A DNA stretch of 64,000 nt from positions 1 to 64,000 of the forward strand of contig CASFXY010000008.1 of the NCBI GenBank assembly GCA_949298805.1, written 5' to 3'. Within the stretch, counting starts at the first letter, position 1. Every line of letters begins with the position of its first letter. Below, piece after piece: positions 8,374-16,927 of the stretch. A model generated the notes under the pieces. It did no database searches and was not told the origin of the DNA. It saw only the letters and a program-made list of their open reading frames with translations. Both the position numbers and the translations under genes were made by a program. The stretch is from an uncultured bacterium. Lineage in GTDB: Bacteria > Cyanobacteriota > Vampirovibrionia > Gastranaerophilales > Gastranaerophilaceae.

Positions 8374-8919
8374 TTAGTTGAAATATTTATTGAGATGAAA
8401 ACGCAGTCTATCCAGTTCTCTTTCAGTGTGGAAATTTCTCATCACATCATAAGCGCAAAATGTCTCCATTTTTTTCATTCCGCAAAATTGATGCATTTTG
8501 TGCTGACTTATATATATGTCATCTATGTTGCGCAAATCGAAAAACCCGTCTGTTTCAGTAAAATCACTTTCTTTTGATACGGATGTAAGTGAAAACATAT
8601 ACCTTTTATTTGAAAATAGTCCACTTGAGCCATATTTAGAGTTGCTTGTAAAGAAAATATCTTTCTTAAATATTTCATCAAAATATTTTTTTAATATCCA
8701 GGGTACACCAAACCAGTTTATCGGATTTTGATATATTATTACATCTGCCCATTTATATTTCTCAATTTCCTTATCTACTTCATATCCAAGCTCAACAATT
8801 GTTGTTTTTACTTCGTTATTTTTGGATAGTGAATTTACAATTTCTTCAAAAAGAAGTCTGTTAAGTCTGCCTGTAGAGTACCAGTAGTATTTGTGCCCGT
8901 TTATAACCAATATATTCAT
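8374..8919 (-). CDS. mdaB: MdaB-like NAD(P)H:quinone oxidoreductase (flavodoxin fold)
   Basis: 181 residues, slightly shorter than typical MdaB (about 193). The N-terminal strand MNILVINGHK and the motif YQNPINWFGVPWILKKYF are hallmarks of the MdaB/KefF/NQO1-like flavoproteins, which bind FAD or FMN and reduce quinones by two electrons using NAD(P)H. The gene ends one base past the stop of the convergent gene at 8372. Quinone detoxification or oxygen-stress defence in the cytoplasm is the family role; the exact substrate is not known. Start at ATG 8919. Confidence 0.8.
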   Translation of the reverse strand: MNILVINGHKYYWYSTGRLNRLLFEEIVNSLSKNNEVKTTIVELGYEVDKEIEKYKWADVIIYQNPINWFGVPWILKKYFDEIFKKDIFFTSNSKYGSSGLFSNKRYMFSLTSVSKESDFTETDGFFDLRNIDDIYISQHKMHQFCGMKKMETFCAYDVMRNFHTERELDRLRFHLNKYFN

Positions 8920-8980
8920 AGTTACATATTAATGTTGCTGTGAAATACTTACATCGTCCTTAGTGGCAATAAACATTTAA

Positions 8981-9233
8981 TTATATATTTACTTCAATCG
9001 AGTATAAATCTGCGCTTCCAACGCTTTTATAAAGACTAATTATTGAGACATTATATAATCCGGTCTTGACTCTATTATATCGGAAGGAATTTCGCAAGGA
9101 AAATCAGGATTTGGCACAATTGTAGCAGATGTGTTAGGGATAGACTTAATGTTGTCTTCTCCTGTTCAATTACATCATCAATTGATGTCTTTCCGGACTC
9201 AAATTTTATTTGCGATAACCTTAATATTTCATT
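8981..9233 (-). pseudogene. NodT/OprM-type outer membrane efflux protein remnant
   Basis: Three short minus-strand fragments in shifted frames match landmarks of the NodT/TolC-type efflux family in the right order. First NEILRLSQIKFESGKTSIDD (9233 downward), like the L-R-F-E-A-G segment. Then, in another frame, VPNPDFPCEIPSDIIESRP, like the family's LPSDLLERRPDI. Then LYKSVGSADLYSIEVNI with a stop at 8981, like the family's LYKALG C terminus. Most of the second half of the gene is missing. It is divergent from the broken marR-emrA-emrB set and would have completed a tripartite pump. Confidence 0.65.
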
Positions 9234-9254
9234 TTAAGAGTTAATTATTTCATT

Positions 9255-9721
9255 TTGCAAGTCAATCAACTTATCGCATTTAACAATATTATAGTAGGCT
9301 GCAGCAAAATTGCTGCAGGTGTTTATACCAGAATATATTCAAGACAATGTTTTAAAAACAGTGGATTTGATATTACACCTGAACAATTTGTAATAATCGA
9401 AGTACTAATGCATCATGACGGATTGTACCAAAGGCAATTGAGCGAAATTACATTGAAAGACAGACCAAATATTACAAGAATTATAAATATCCTCGTTAAA
9501 AACGGGTATGTAGAAAGACGTAGTGATAAAAATAAAAGGAAGGTTTTTAAAATCTTCTTAACAAAAAAGCTAAAGATTTATTTCCTAAATTCGAGGAGAT
9601 TACAAAAAATTACAGAAAGCTTATGACACAAGGCATTTGTGAAGATGAATTGCGGGTTTGTCTTAATGTCCTAAATAAAGTGCTTGCAAATTTATTAGAT
9701 AAAGTAGATATGTCTTTGTAA
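9255..9721 (+). pseudogene. MarR-family regulator, frameshifted
   Basis: The frame from TTG 9255 gives a MarR winged helix: DITPEQFVIIEVL, LSEITLKDRPNITRIINIL, and the wing GYVERRSDKNKRK. After LTKK it leaves the family pattern and stops at 9626. Adding one A to the run of six at 9563-9568 restores KAKDLFPKFEEITKNYRK through VLANLLDKVDMSL to a stop at 9721, giving about 155 residues, the normal family length. MarR repressors normally control adjacent efflux pumps, and the two genes downstream are pump genes that are also broken. A sequencing error could explain this single lesion but not its neighbours' lesions. Confidence 0.8.
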
Positions 9722-9735
9722 GAATGGAGAATAAT

Positions 9736-10639
9736 ATGGCTGAATATTCATATAATTTCTATAGCACCTAGAGCATCAGATCCTGTGGTTAAACTTCATA
9801 TTAAAGATAACCAAGAAGTAAAAAAAGGTGATATTTTGCTGGAAATTGACCCTAACGATTACATTGTAGCCCTTGAGCAAAAGGAAGCAAAATTATTGGA
9901 GGCAAAAGCCCAATTAAATGCCTCACATAATGATATTCAAGAAAATACAAGTTTATCAAACAAAACAGGCAAGGATATTTCAAGTGTAAAAACAAGGCTG
10001 GATTTTGCAAAAAGGACCTATGGGCGTGACTTAATGTTGAGCAAAGATGGAATTGTATCAAAGGAAGAACTCGATTCATCTAAAACGGCTTATAATTCTT
10101 TAAATGCCAATTATTTAGCTGAGCAAGAAAAGAAAAAAGCCGCAGACATAGCTATTCAATCATCAATCGCAAAAAGGCAAGAAATTGAAGCACTCATAAA
10201 ACGCTTAGAAAGTGAAATTGACGAGGCTAAATTGAATTTATCTTATACCAAAATATACGCACCTCAAGACGGAAAAATCTCGGCAAGAACGGTTGAAGAA
10301 GGCAACTATGTTCAAGTCGCGCAACCTCTTATGTCAATTGTGTCTGATGAGGTCTGGATTGTTGCAAATTATAAAGAAACTCAACTCGGGCAAGTTAGAG
10401 AAGGGCAAGATGTCACAATTAAAATTGATACATATCCAAAAAAACGCTTTAAAGGAAAAGTAGACAGCTTGCAGCGTGCTACTGGTGCAAAATCAAGTTT
10501 ATTTCCTCCTGAAAATGCTGTAGGAAGTTATGTAAAAATTGTACAGAGAATTCCAGTAAAAATTATTTTCTGCGAAGATATCTCAGGATACAATATTGCG
10601 CCCGGGATGTCTGTTGTCCCAAAAATTAAGATAAGATAA
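9736..10639 (+). pseudogene. EmrA-like membrane fusion protein, N-terminal anchor deleted
   Basis: From about 9755 a HlyD/EmrA frame runs ISIAPRASDPVVKLHIKDNQ to a normal end at 10639: lipoyl half-motifs, a coiled-coil hairpin (about 9880-10230), the second lipoyl half AKLNLSYTKIYAPQDGKIS, and the beta barrel VWIVANYKETQLGQVREGQ. The family's N-terminal membrane anchor is missing. The ATG at 9736 (MAEYSYNFYST, after GGAG) enters another frame and hits TAG at 9769, which fits an internal deletion joining the original start to mid-gene. A GTG at 9785 could start a soluble fragment. EmrA bridges the inner membrane pump to the outer membrane channel, so without its anchor it should be non-functional. 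Confidence 0.8.
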
Positions 10640-10642
10640 TAT

Positions 10643-12026
10643 GTGTCAAAATTAAAAAAGAAAAAAATAAACCCTTATTTGGTTGCACTTAGCGTTATAT
10701 TGCCTACCTTTTTTGCAGTTTTAGGTACATCTGCAACAAATGTTGCTATGAAACATATTGCAGGTTTCTTAGGTGCTACTCAATACGAAACTAACACTGT
10801 TATCACTACCTATCTAATCGTTATTGCCATGGTTTTACCGTTATCCTCCCACCGCTCTTGGGCCCGACATTTGGTGGCTGGATTACTGATAATACTTGCT
10901 GGCAGTGGATATTTTTAATAAATATACCTGTTGGCTTTATTTCTCTTGTTTTGGTTTATTTGTTTATTTACGACCCGCCCGAGATATTTCAAAAAAGAAT
11001 CAGGAGTTTTGATATTTTTGGTTTGTTGTCAATAATTCTTGGTTTAGGATGCATGCAGTATGTCCTTGACAAAGGTCAACAATTTAATTTGTTCGATAGT
11101 ACATTAATCTGTGTTCTTGCTGCAGTAAGTTTTTTCTGTCTGGTATTTTTTATATGTTAGGAATGGGACAGAAAAAATGCAATTGCTGATATTTCGGTCT
11201 TTGAGGATGTTAACTTTACTGTAGGTTCAATACTGGGTGCTTTTATTCAAGTTGTACTGTACTCAACTTTGATGTTATTGCCGGCATTTTTGCAGACTTT
11301 GCTTGGATATTCACCAACTGCAAGCGGACTTTCAATATTACCCAGATCTTTTAGCGTTGCGATAATGCTTCTGATAGTCGGGAAAATTGCTGACAAGGTT
11401 GATAATAGAATTCTTACGGTAATCGGACTTATTATTATAGGTACGGGTACTTTTTTGTTTACGAATATTAACTTGACTTCCTCAATTCAAAATGTAATGA
11501 TACCAAATTTAGTGCTTGGTAGCGGAATTGCATTTACTTTTATATCTGTAAGTTAATTTCATTTGCTACATTACCAGGAAATAAAATCCATGATGGTGCA
11601 GGACTGGGTGCGCTAACTCGTTCGGTCGCAGGTGCTTTTGCTACCTCACTAACAGCGACCTGTGTTGAAAGACACTCACAAATGCATCAATTTATGTTGG
11701 TACAAAATTTAACACCACATTCTTTGATTTTTAATGAAAAGTTGACATTGTTAAAAAATGTATTTATGGTACGCTTACCCGAAATTTTGGCACTTAAAAG
11801 AGCTAATGCACAAATATATCAGGAACTTGTTATGCAGTCGCGCTTATTTGCATATTTTGATACCTTTTCAATACTTGCCCTGATATCCTTTATGATTATA
11901 CCCATGTGTCTGCTATTTAGAATAAACAAAAAAGGTAGAGGATACCTTAATAAGCAAATTTTATGGTTTTTTCGCTCACTTAGACATTATCAACGCATGA
12001 ACAGAATTAAAAGAATTACTCGTTAA
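10643..12026 (+). pseudogene. DHA2-family (EmrB-like) multidrug transporter, multiply broken
   Basis: Segments of one 14-helix DHA2 transporter occur in order but in different frames. TM1-2 (INPYLVALSVILPTFFAVLG, ending near 10840) are followed by a jump and loss of about three helices, then LGPTFGGWITDNTCWQWIF. An in-frame TAG at 11158 interrupts the next part, which resumes as EWDRKNAIADISVFEDVNF. Another frameshift near 11555 follows FTFISVS, and the C-terminal part runs from about 11560 to 12026. At least a deletion, a stop and a frameshift are present, so this is decay and not sequencing error. The related locus at 35108-36700 shows the expected intact order. Its last bases overlap the convergent gene at 12016. 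Confidence 0.88.
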
Positions 12027-12921
12027 GCTGTTTCTTTACATCTTCTCTAATGCCGGATAATGGTCCGTTATAGGGGTGTCTGAGGTTATCTATATATTTT
12101 TGTATATATGTTATGGGAAACTTGGGTAGCCAGCTGAGTTGAAATAAAATATTAACAGTTTCTGCACCTTGGGAATACATAAGTTCGTCAATTGTTTCTT
12201 CGTACGCAGGCGAAATTGAGGTAAAAATTTTAAGCAAATAATCTGCAGCAGTAAGAGCGCCATAGCCTGAAATTAAGCCGGTGTCGGTTATCATTTTTGT
12301 TATTTTTAATTCGTTACCGTCAACACTTATTTTTTGCGTATTTTCCGGTAGTGCAATTTCTCCTTGAGCTGCGCGTTCTATTTCATACCATTCGCCTTGA
12401 TATTTTATTCTCAAGACATCAGGGCTGGGCATATATATATCATCATATTCATTTTCAAGAATTTCTTTACCTTCAGAGTTGATAATACCGTATTTATAGT
12501 TTTTACATGTAAGAAACATTTGCCCAAAAAGTGGGTCAATTCTGGAATATTGCGGTAAAATGATAATTTCGCCTTTTTCGTTATACAAGCCATAATCTTT
12601 ACTATTGCCAAATTTTGCATATTTGCCTAATATTCTGTCTACATGTCTGTATTTCGGTTCAACAAGATAATTGCCATTTGTGTCTATCAGGCCGAATTTA
12701 TTACCTTTTTGTATTATCCACGAAGAATTGCCAACTCTGATTAATTTTTTATATTGAGCTTCAACAACAATATTTCCAGCTTTATCTTTTAAACCAAATT
12801 TGTTATCTTCGCTGTATACATTCACATCATTTACACTCAAACTTCCTTGTAATGTTTGTGCAAAGGCGAAGCTAGATAAAAGTAAAAGACTTATTAACAC
12901 ACAACAAAATGTTTTTTTCAT
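12016..12921 (-). CDS. Exported WG-repeat protein
   Basis: 301 residues with a Sec signal peptide (MKKTFCCVLISLLLLSSFAFA, about 21 residues). The mature part has four to five WG-type repeats of about 25-40 residues built on KFGLKDKAGNIVVEAQYKK, NKFGLIDTNGNYLVEPKY, DYGLYNEKGEIIILPQY and KYGIINSEGKEILENEYDD, the KWGYID-type WG repeat family of beta-rich units. The C-terminal 120 residues are not recognised. WG repeats are thought to mediate binding in the envelope; a specific role is unknown. The gene is flanked by the convergent efflux pseudogene and the divergent AsmA-like gene. Confidence 0.8.
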   Translation of the reverse strand: MKKTFCCVLISLLLLSSFAFAQTLQGSLSVNDVNVYSEDNKFGLKDKAGNIVVEAQYKKLIRVGNSSWIIQKGNKFGLIDTNGNYLVEPKYRHVDRILGKYAKFGNSKDYGLYNEKGEIIILPQYSRIDPLFGQMFLTCKNYKYGIINSEGKEILENEYDDIYMPSPDVLRIKYQGEWYEIERAAQGEIALPENTQKISVDGNELKITKMITDTGLISGYGALTAADYLLKIFTSISPAYEETIDELMYSQGAETVNILFQLSWLPKFPITYIQKYIDNLRHPYNGPLSGIREDVKKQLNE

Positions 12922-12982
12922 ATTTTAATGATAGCATAAAAATATCCATGCTATAATTTTGTCATATTGTGAGAATTAATTT

Positions 12983-15769
12983 ATGTCTGAAATTATTAAA
13001 AAATATAGAGCTCTGTTTTTTGTAGTTTTAATCGCAGGTTTTTTGGCAGCAGTATATTTTATATATCTTGTATTAATACCTGCTTTAGTTTCAAATACCC
13101 ATTTTATAAATTTTGTCAAGAAGTCTGCGAAAAATTCTCTTGGTGCTGATATAGAACTTGTTAAGCCTGTCCTTAAGACTTCATTTAAACCTCAAGTCGA
13201 AATTCATCTGGAGAAATTTTTAATTGTCAAGGATAACACTATAATTCTAGATATTAAAAATACGGACACAAAAATTTCATTTTCTAAACTGTTAAAAAAG
13301 AGGATTATTATTCATAAACTTGGTGCGGATTATATATTTGCAGATGTAAATAAACTTACCTCGCTTTTCATTTCTGATGATAAAACCGAGCAAAAACCTT
13401 CTGATATTTTCATAGATTTATTTAATGCTCTGTTGTATGTTAAAAAATGCGTTATTGTTTATGATTTCTCAGATACAAATAAAGTAATTTTTACAGGAAA
13501 TAATCTTGAAATCACGTCAACACGCAATCCCAAATTTGTCCATTTTGATGTTAACTTAAATATAATTAACAACGGTAAGTCCATGGCATTAAATATCCAT
13601 GATGATAATAAGGTCTACACAAAGGACAGAAAGTTGATAATCGACAATTGTCCGCTTTACATTGATAAGTCCAAGATATTACTTAATCTGGAATTGGGTG
13701 AAAAACAGCGATATGCATCCGCAAAGTCTGAAAAATTCAATGCCAATACTCTTGTTAGCCTGTTGAAGAATAACTTTATTCTCCCAAACGGAGAAGAAAT
13801 GCTCTCTTATTTCAAAGATATAAGCGGTAATTTTGACTTTAATATAGAGTATACAAACAAAGGACTCAATGGCTTTGTAAAACTTAACAGTTCAAAAGTC
13901 ACATTACTGCCTCTGGCTGATTTAAAATTAACTTTGAATTCAGGCTATATCGATATTAAACCCGATGCTATTACCATTAGTGATATTAAAGGTTTTTACT
14001 GTAATGACAAAAGAAATTCTGTTGAAATTAAAGGCAGCATTAAAGATTATTTAAAATCTTTTGAAACTGATATAATTATCAAGGCCCTTGCAGGCAAAGA
14101 ATTTTCTAGAAATCATTTAAGTAAAATTGTAGGTTATCCGTTTGAAATTACCGGTGTTGCAAATGCAATCATATATTACAAATCAAAGTATAATGATATG
14201 AATATTTGGTCTGCATTCATGCTTAAAAAGGGCAATGACTTGCTTGTCGACGGTGCTTCACTAAGCCCTGTTAACTACGATAGAGTTGCAACAGCCGAAA
14301 TAGATTTTGATGAAGAAAACATAAATATTAAAAAAATAAATTATTACATAGCCTCTACAATTGACAGAAACAGCAAAATTAAACCATTGTTGACCATTTG
14401 GGGCAAGTTGGATTCAAAGACATGTGCAATTAAAAATATCGGATTTATAATTCCTAAACCCCTGCCAAGTGAATTTCTAAATGTTCTTATTGGGCAAAAG
14501 GTATTTAGAAAAGGTAAAATATCAGGACAACTTGAATACATTGCAGGCAAAAAAACTCCTTACATAAAGGCTGATATGAGCATGGATAAGGTTGCCATTC
14601 CTGCACAAAGAATGTTTATAAGAAGCGCAAAATTTAATGCTAACGGTAATAATATTACTTTAAATACGGAAGGTAAATATAAACGTTCAGAATATAAGCT
14701 AAACGGCACAATGCTCAATGAAATTAAATTACCAATTATTATAAAGGATATCAACTTAACCGTAGATAATTTAGATATTGAACGCTTTATAAGTTCGTTA
14801 AATCAACAAAATAAACTTGATAATACAAGTACCCAAAGCGTTGAGCAACTAATGGTAGCAGATGATAATAATCTTGATGAAAATAAAAATGTTGATAGCG
14901 CCCCTGTATTTGATACCGGACTTTTAATTGTAGAAAATTGTATTTTTCAACTTACAAAAGCTAAATATAAAGATATCAAAGTTGACAACCTAAAAGCTTT
15001 ATTGACCCTTGATAAAGAAGGCATGTTAAAAATTAATTCAAACAGATTCAATATAGCTGATGGAATTTCTTCATGCAAAATTGCTTGCGACTTAAAAAAA
15101 CATAAGTACGACCTTTTCCTTGGCGTAAAGGACATAAATTCTGATATTATGGCAGGTTCCATGTTGGGCTTAAATCGTGAAATTTCAGGCAAAGCGAGCG
15201 GAATTATCCATATTCAAACAGATGATACGCTGGCTCTTAACGGACTTATGAAATTTGTAATTAAGGACGGTACTATTGGTAAAATTGGATTAATTGAATA
15301 TGTTCTGAAATTCGCCGCCCTTTTTAGAAACCCTCTTGCCATGATTAGCCCTTCAACATTTTTTGACATTTTGAATATTCCTGAAGGAAATTTCGATAAA
15401 ATTGAGGGTGATTTAGAACTTAAAAATAATGTTATTGAAAAGATTGTTATAAAATCTATGTCATCTCAATTAAGCTCGCTTATAGTAGGCAGATTTGACC
15501 TTATATCGAGAGATGCAACTCTTAGAATTTATACTAAATTTTCAAACCAAAACAAAGGCTTTGGCGGTTTTTTGCGTAATTTTTCGCTTAACAGTTTAGC
15601 AAATAAAGTTCCTTTAAATTCAAGAAATGACAGCAGTTATTATGCAGCCGAGCTCAAATTTTTACCGCCAATTGATGCAGATGAAAAAGATTGTCAGGTA
15701 TTTTTGACCAAAGTTGACGGTGATATTGAAAGAAATAATTTTATTTCTTCATTGAAAAAAATAAAGTAG
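12983..15769 (+). CDS. AsmA-like/DUF3971-type envelope protein
   Basis: 928 residues. An N-terminal membrane anchor (about residues 9-35, ALFFVVLIAGFLAAVYFIYLV) is followed by a long beta-rich periplasmic chain typical of the AsmA/TamB superfamily, which forms lipid-transfer or assembly bridges between inner and outer membranes. The C-terminal region shows the AsmA_2-type pattern: FFDILNIPEGNFDKIEGDLE, then SSLIVGRFDLISRDATLRI. A TATAAT at 12952-12957 could be its -10 element. Its stop overlaps the convergent aldolase gene by 29 bases. AsmA-like proteins act in outer-membrane phospholipid homeostasis; this assignment is by architecture and a few motifs. Confidence 0.75.
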   Translation: MSEIIKKYRALFFVVLIAGFLAAVYFIYLVLIPALVSNTHFINFVKKSAKNSLGADIELVKPVLKTSFKPQVEIHLEKFLIVKDNTIILDIKNTDTKISFSKLLKKRIIIHKLGADYIFADVNKLTSLFISDDKTEQKPSDIFIDLFNALLYVKKCVIVYDFSDTNKVIFTGNNLEITSTRNPKFVHFDVNLNIINNGKSMALNIHDDNKVYTKDRKLIIDNCPLYIDKSKILLNLELGEKQRYASAKSEKFNANTLVSLLKNNFILPNGEEMLSYFKDISGNFDFNIEYTNKGLNGFVKLNSSKVTLLPLADLKLTLNSGYIDIKPDAITISDIKGFYCNDKRNSVEIKGSIKDYLKSFETDIIIKALAGKEFSRNHLSKIVGYPFEITGVANAIIYYKSKYNDMNIWSAFMLKKGNDLLVDGASLSPVNYDRVATAEIDFDEENINIKKINYYIASTIDRNSKIKPLLTIWGKLDSKTCAIKNIGFIIPKPLPSEFLNVLIGQKVFRKGKISGQLEYIAGKKTPYIKADMSMDKVAIPAQRMFIRSAKFNANGNNITLNTEGKYKRSEYKLNGTMLNEIKLPIIIKDINLTVDNLDIERFISSLNQQNKLDNTSTQSVEQLMVADDNNLDENKNVDSAPVFDTGLLIVENCIFQLTKAKYKDIKVDNLKALLTLDKEGMLKINSNRFNIADGISSCKIACDLKKHKYDLFLGVKDINSDIMAGSMLGLNREISGKASGIIHIQTDDTLALNGLMKFVIKDGTIGKIGLIEYVLKFAALFRNPLAMISPSTFFDILNIPEGNFDKIEGDLELKNNVIEKIVIKSMSSQLSSLIVGRFDLISRDATLRIYTKFSNQNKGFGGFLRNFSLNSLANKVPLNSRNDSSYYAAELKFLPPIDADEKDCQVFLTKVDGDIERNNFISSLKKIK

Positions 15770-16745
15770 ATATATATTTCTCATCATAGTTTGTTTTTTT
15801 GTCATCAGAAATTAATTTCAGCATATTGTCAATTTTTTCATAATTTAATTCTTTAATTTCTGACAGGTATTTTGCATAGTTGGGATGACACCCGTTTTTA
15901 GCAGATAGAAAATAGGGTATTGAATAGCCCCAGTGCACTTTGTTGTAAATAGGCAAAATATACTCCTGTGCCATATTTAATATTGGGAAAATAATATATT
16001 TTTTTCCGTTGTATTTATTTAAGTATTCCGTAAATAATTCTGTCGCTAGATTTCCTGCGCCGCGGCCAATTCCCATAATAGTAGTGTCAATTATTAATTC
16101 TCTGTCTGAATTATTATTTACAAGCGCGCATGCATTTGAAAAAGAAAGTTGCATATTATTGTGAAAATGAAAACATAACGTTATATTTTTGTTTAGCAGT
16201 GTGTCACACAATTTGTATAGCTGTAATGTTTGGTCCGTGTTTAGTGAACCTATAGAATCAACTATTGTAAATCCGCAAGGAACAATATCATTAATTTTTG
16301 AAATTAGATGAGAGAATTCATTTTCAGTATATCTATTGCAAAATGTAGGATTTATAAAAACATTATAACCTTTATCAATTAACGATATAGCGTATGACAA
16401 GGCTGAGTCAAGTTGTTGTTTTTTAAAAATTAGTCTAATATTTTTTACCTTAGAATATTCTGCCGGTGGTATATTTGAGCAGGGGAAATTTTCCGGTTTT
16501 ATCATTATGAACAATTTATTAGTATCAATATTGTTGTCAATTACATAATTAAGTTGCCCAATATCATTGAAAACCGACTTTTCTTCGTATATGGGATATT
16601 CAGAGAGAAACCCTATTTCTATGTAATCAATTCCTGCATTAACAAGGTTTGTAATAATGGATTTTGAAGTATTATAATCAAAATCCCAGTTATTTATATA
16701 TCCGCCATCCCTTAGGGTGCAATCTAAAATCTTAATATTACGCAT
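15741..16745 (-). CDS. HMGL-like (DRE-TIM) aldolase-family protein
   Basis: 334 residues. The N terminus ILDCTLRDGGYINNWDFD is the DRE-TIM metallolyase signature (TLRDGG, with D binding the divalent metal) found in 4-hydroxy-2-oxovalerate aldolase, isopropylmalate synthase and HMG-CoA lyase. The barrel continues with IEIGF, VDSIGSL and LCFHFHNNMQLSFSNA, where HxHN supplies metal-binding histidines, and IMGIGRGAGNL. Domain length fits a stand-alone lyase barrel. The substrate is unknown; related proteins often sit in surface-polysaccharide or secondary-metabolite clusters. ATG 16745 lies only 10 bases after the 3' end of tRNA-Ser(CGA), so the two are probably co-transcribed. The 3' end overlaps the AsmA-like gene. 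Confidence 0.82.
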   Translation of the reverse strand: MRNIKILDCTLRDGGYINNWDFDYNTSKSIITNLVNAGIDYIEIGFLSEYPIYEEKSVFNDIGQLNYVIDNNIDTNKLFIMIKPENFPCSNIPPAEYSKVKNIRLIFKKQQLDSALSYAISLIDKGYNVFINPTFCNRYTENEFSHLISKINDIVPCGFTIVDSIGSLNTDQTLQLYKLCDTLLNKNITLCFHFHNNMQLSFSNACALVNNNSDRELIIDTTIMGIGRGAGNLATELFTEYLNKYNGKKYIIFPILNMAQEYILPIYNKVHWGYSIPYFLSAKNGCHPNYAKYLSEIKELNYEKIDNMLKLISDDKKTNYDEKYISTLFFSMKK

Positions 16746-16755
16746 AATATAAATC

Positions 16756-16843
16756 CGGAGAGTGAGGGATTCGAACCCTCGGCAGGTAATTAGCCTGCAC
16801 GGACTTTCGAGATCCGCACCATCAACCGCTCGGACAACTCTCC
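16756..16843 (-). tRNA. tRNA-Ser(CGA)
   Basis: An 88-base minus-strand cloverleaf. The acceptor GGAGAGT pairs with ACTCTCC, with discriminator G at 16756. The D arm is TGTCCGAGCGGTT and the T arm GGTTCGAATCC. A long variable arm (GTGCAGGC/GCCTGC type) is typical of class II tRNAs. The anticodon loop is CTCGAAA, giving anticodon CGA, which reads UCG. CCA is not encoded. Confidence 0.95.
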
Positions 16844-16884
16844 GCCTTTAATTTTACATAGAAAATCAAACTTTTGCAATAAAA

Positions 16885-16914
16885 AAATCAGTGCAACAAT
16901 GGTTGCACTGATTT
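16885..16914 (-). terminator. Rho-independent terminator of hydCBA
   Basis: AAATCAGTGCAAC (16885-16897) and GTTGCACTGATTT (16902-16914) form a perfect 13-bp stem with a 4-base loop, 13 bases past the end of hydA. On the minus strand it is followed by a T-run (opposite the A-tract at 16881-16887). Confidence 0.9.
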
Positions 16915-16927
16915 AAAGATATAGCAT

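Noticed and set aside
9255-9721. Programmed frameshift in marR at the A-run
   Set aside because: Possible in principle, but the neighbouring pump genes carry unrelated disabling lesions, so decay (or a sequencing error) is the simpler reading.
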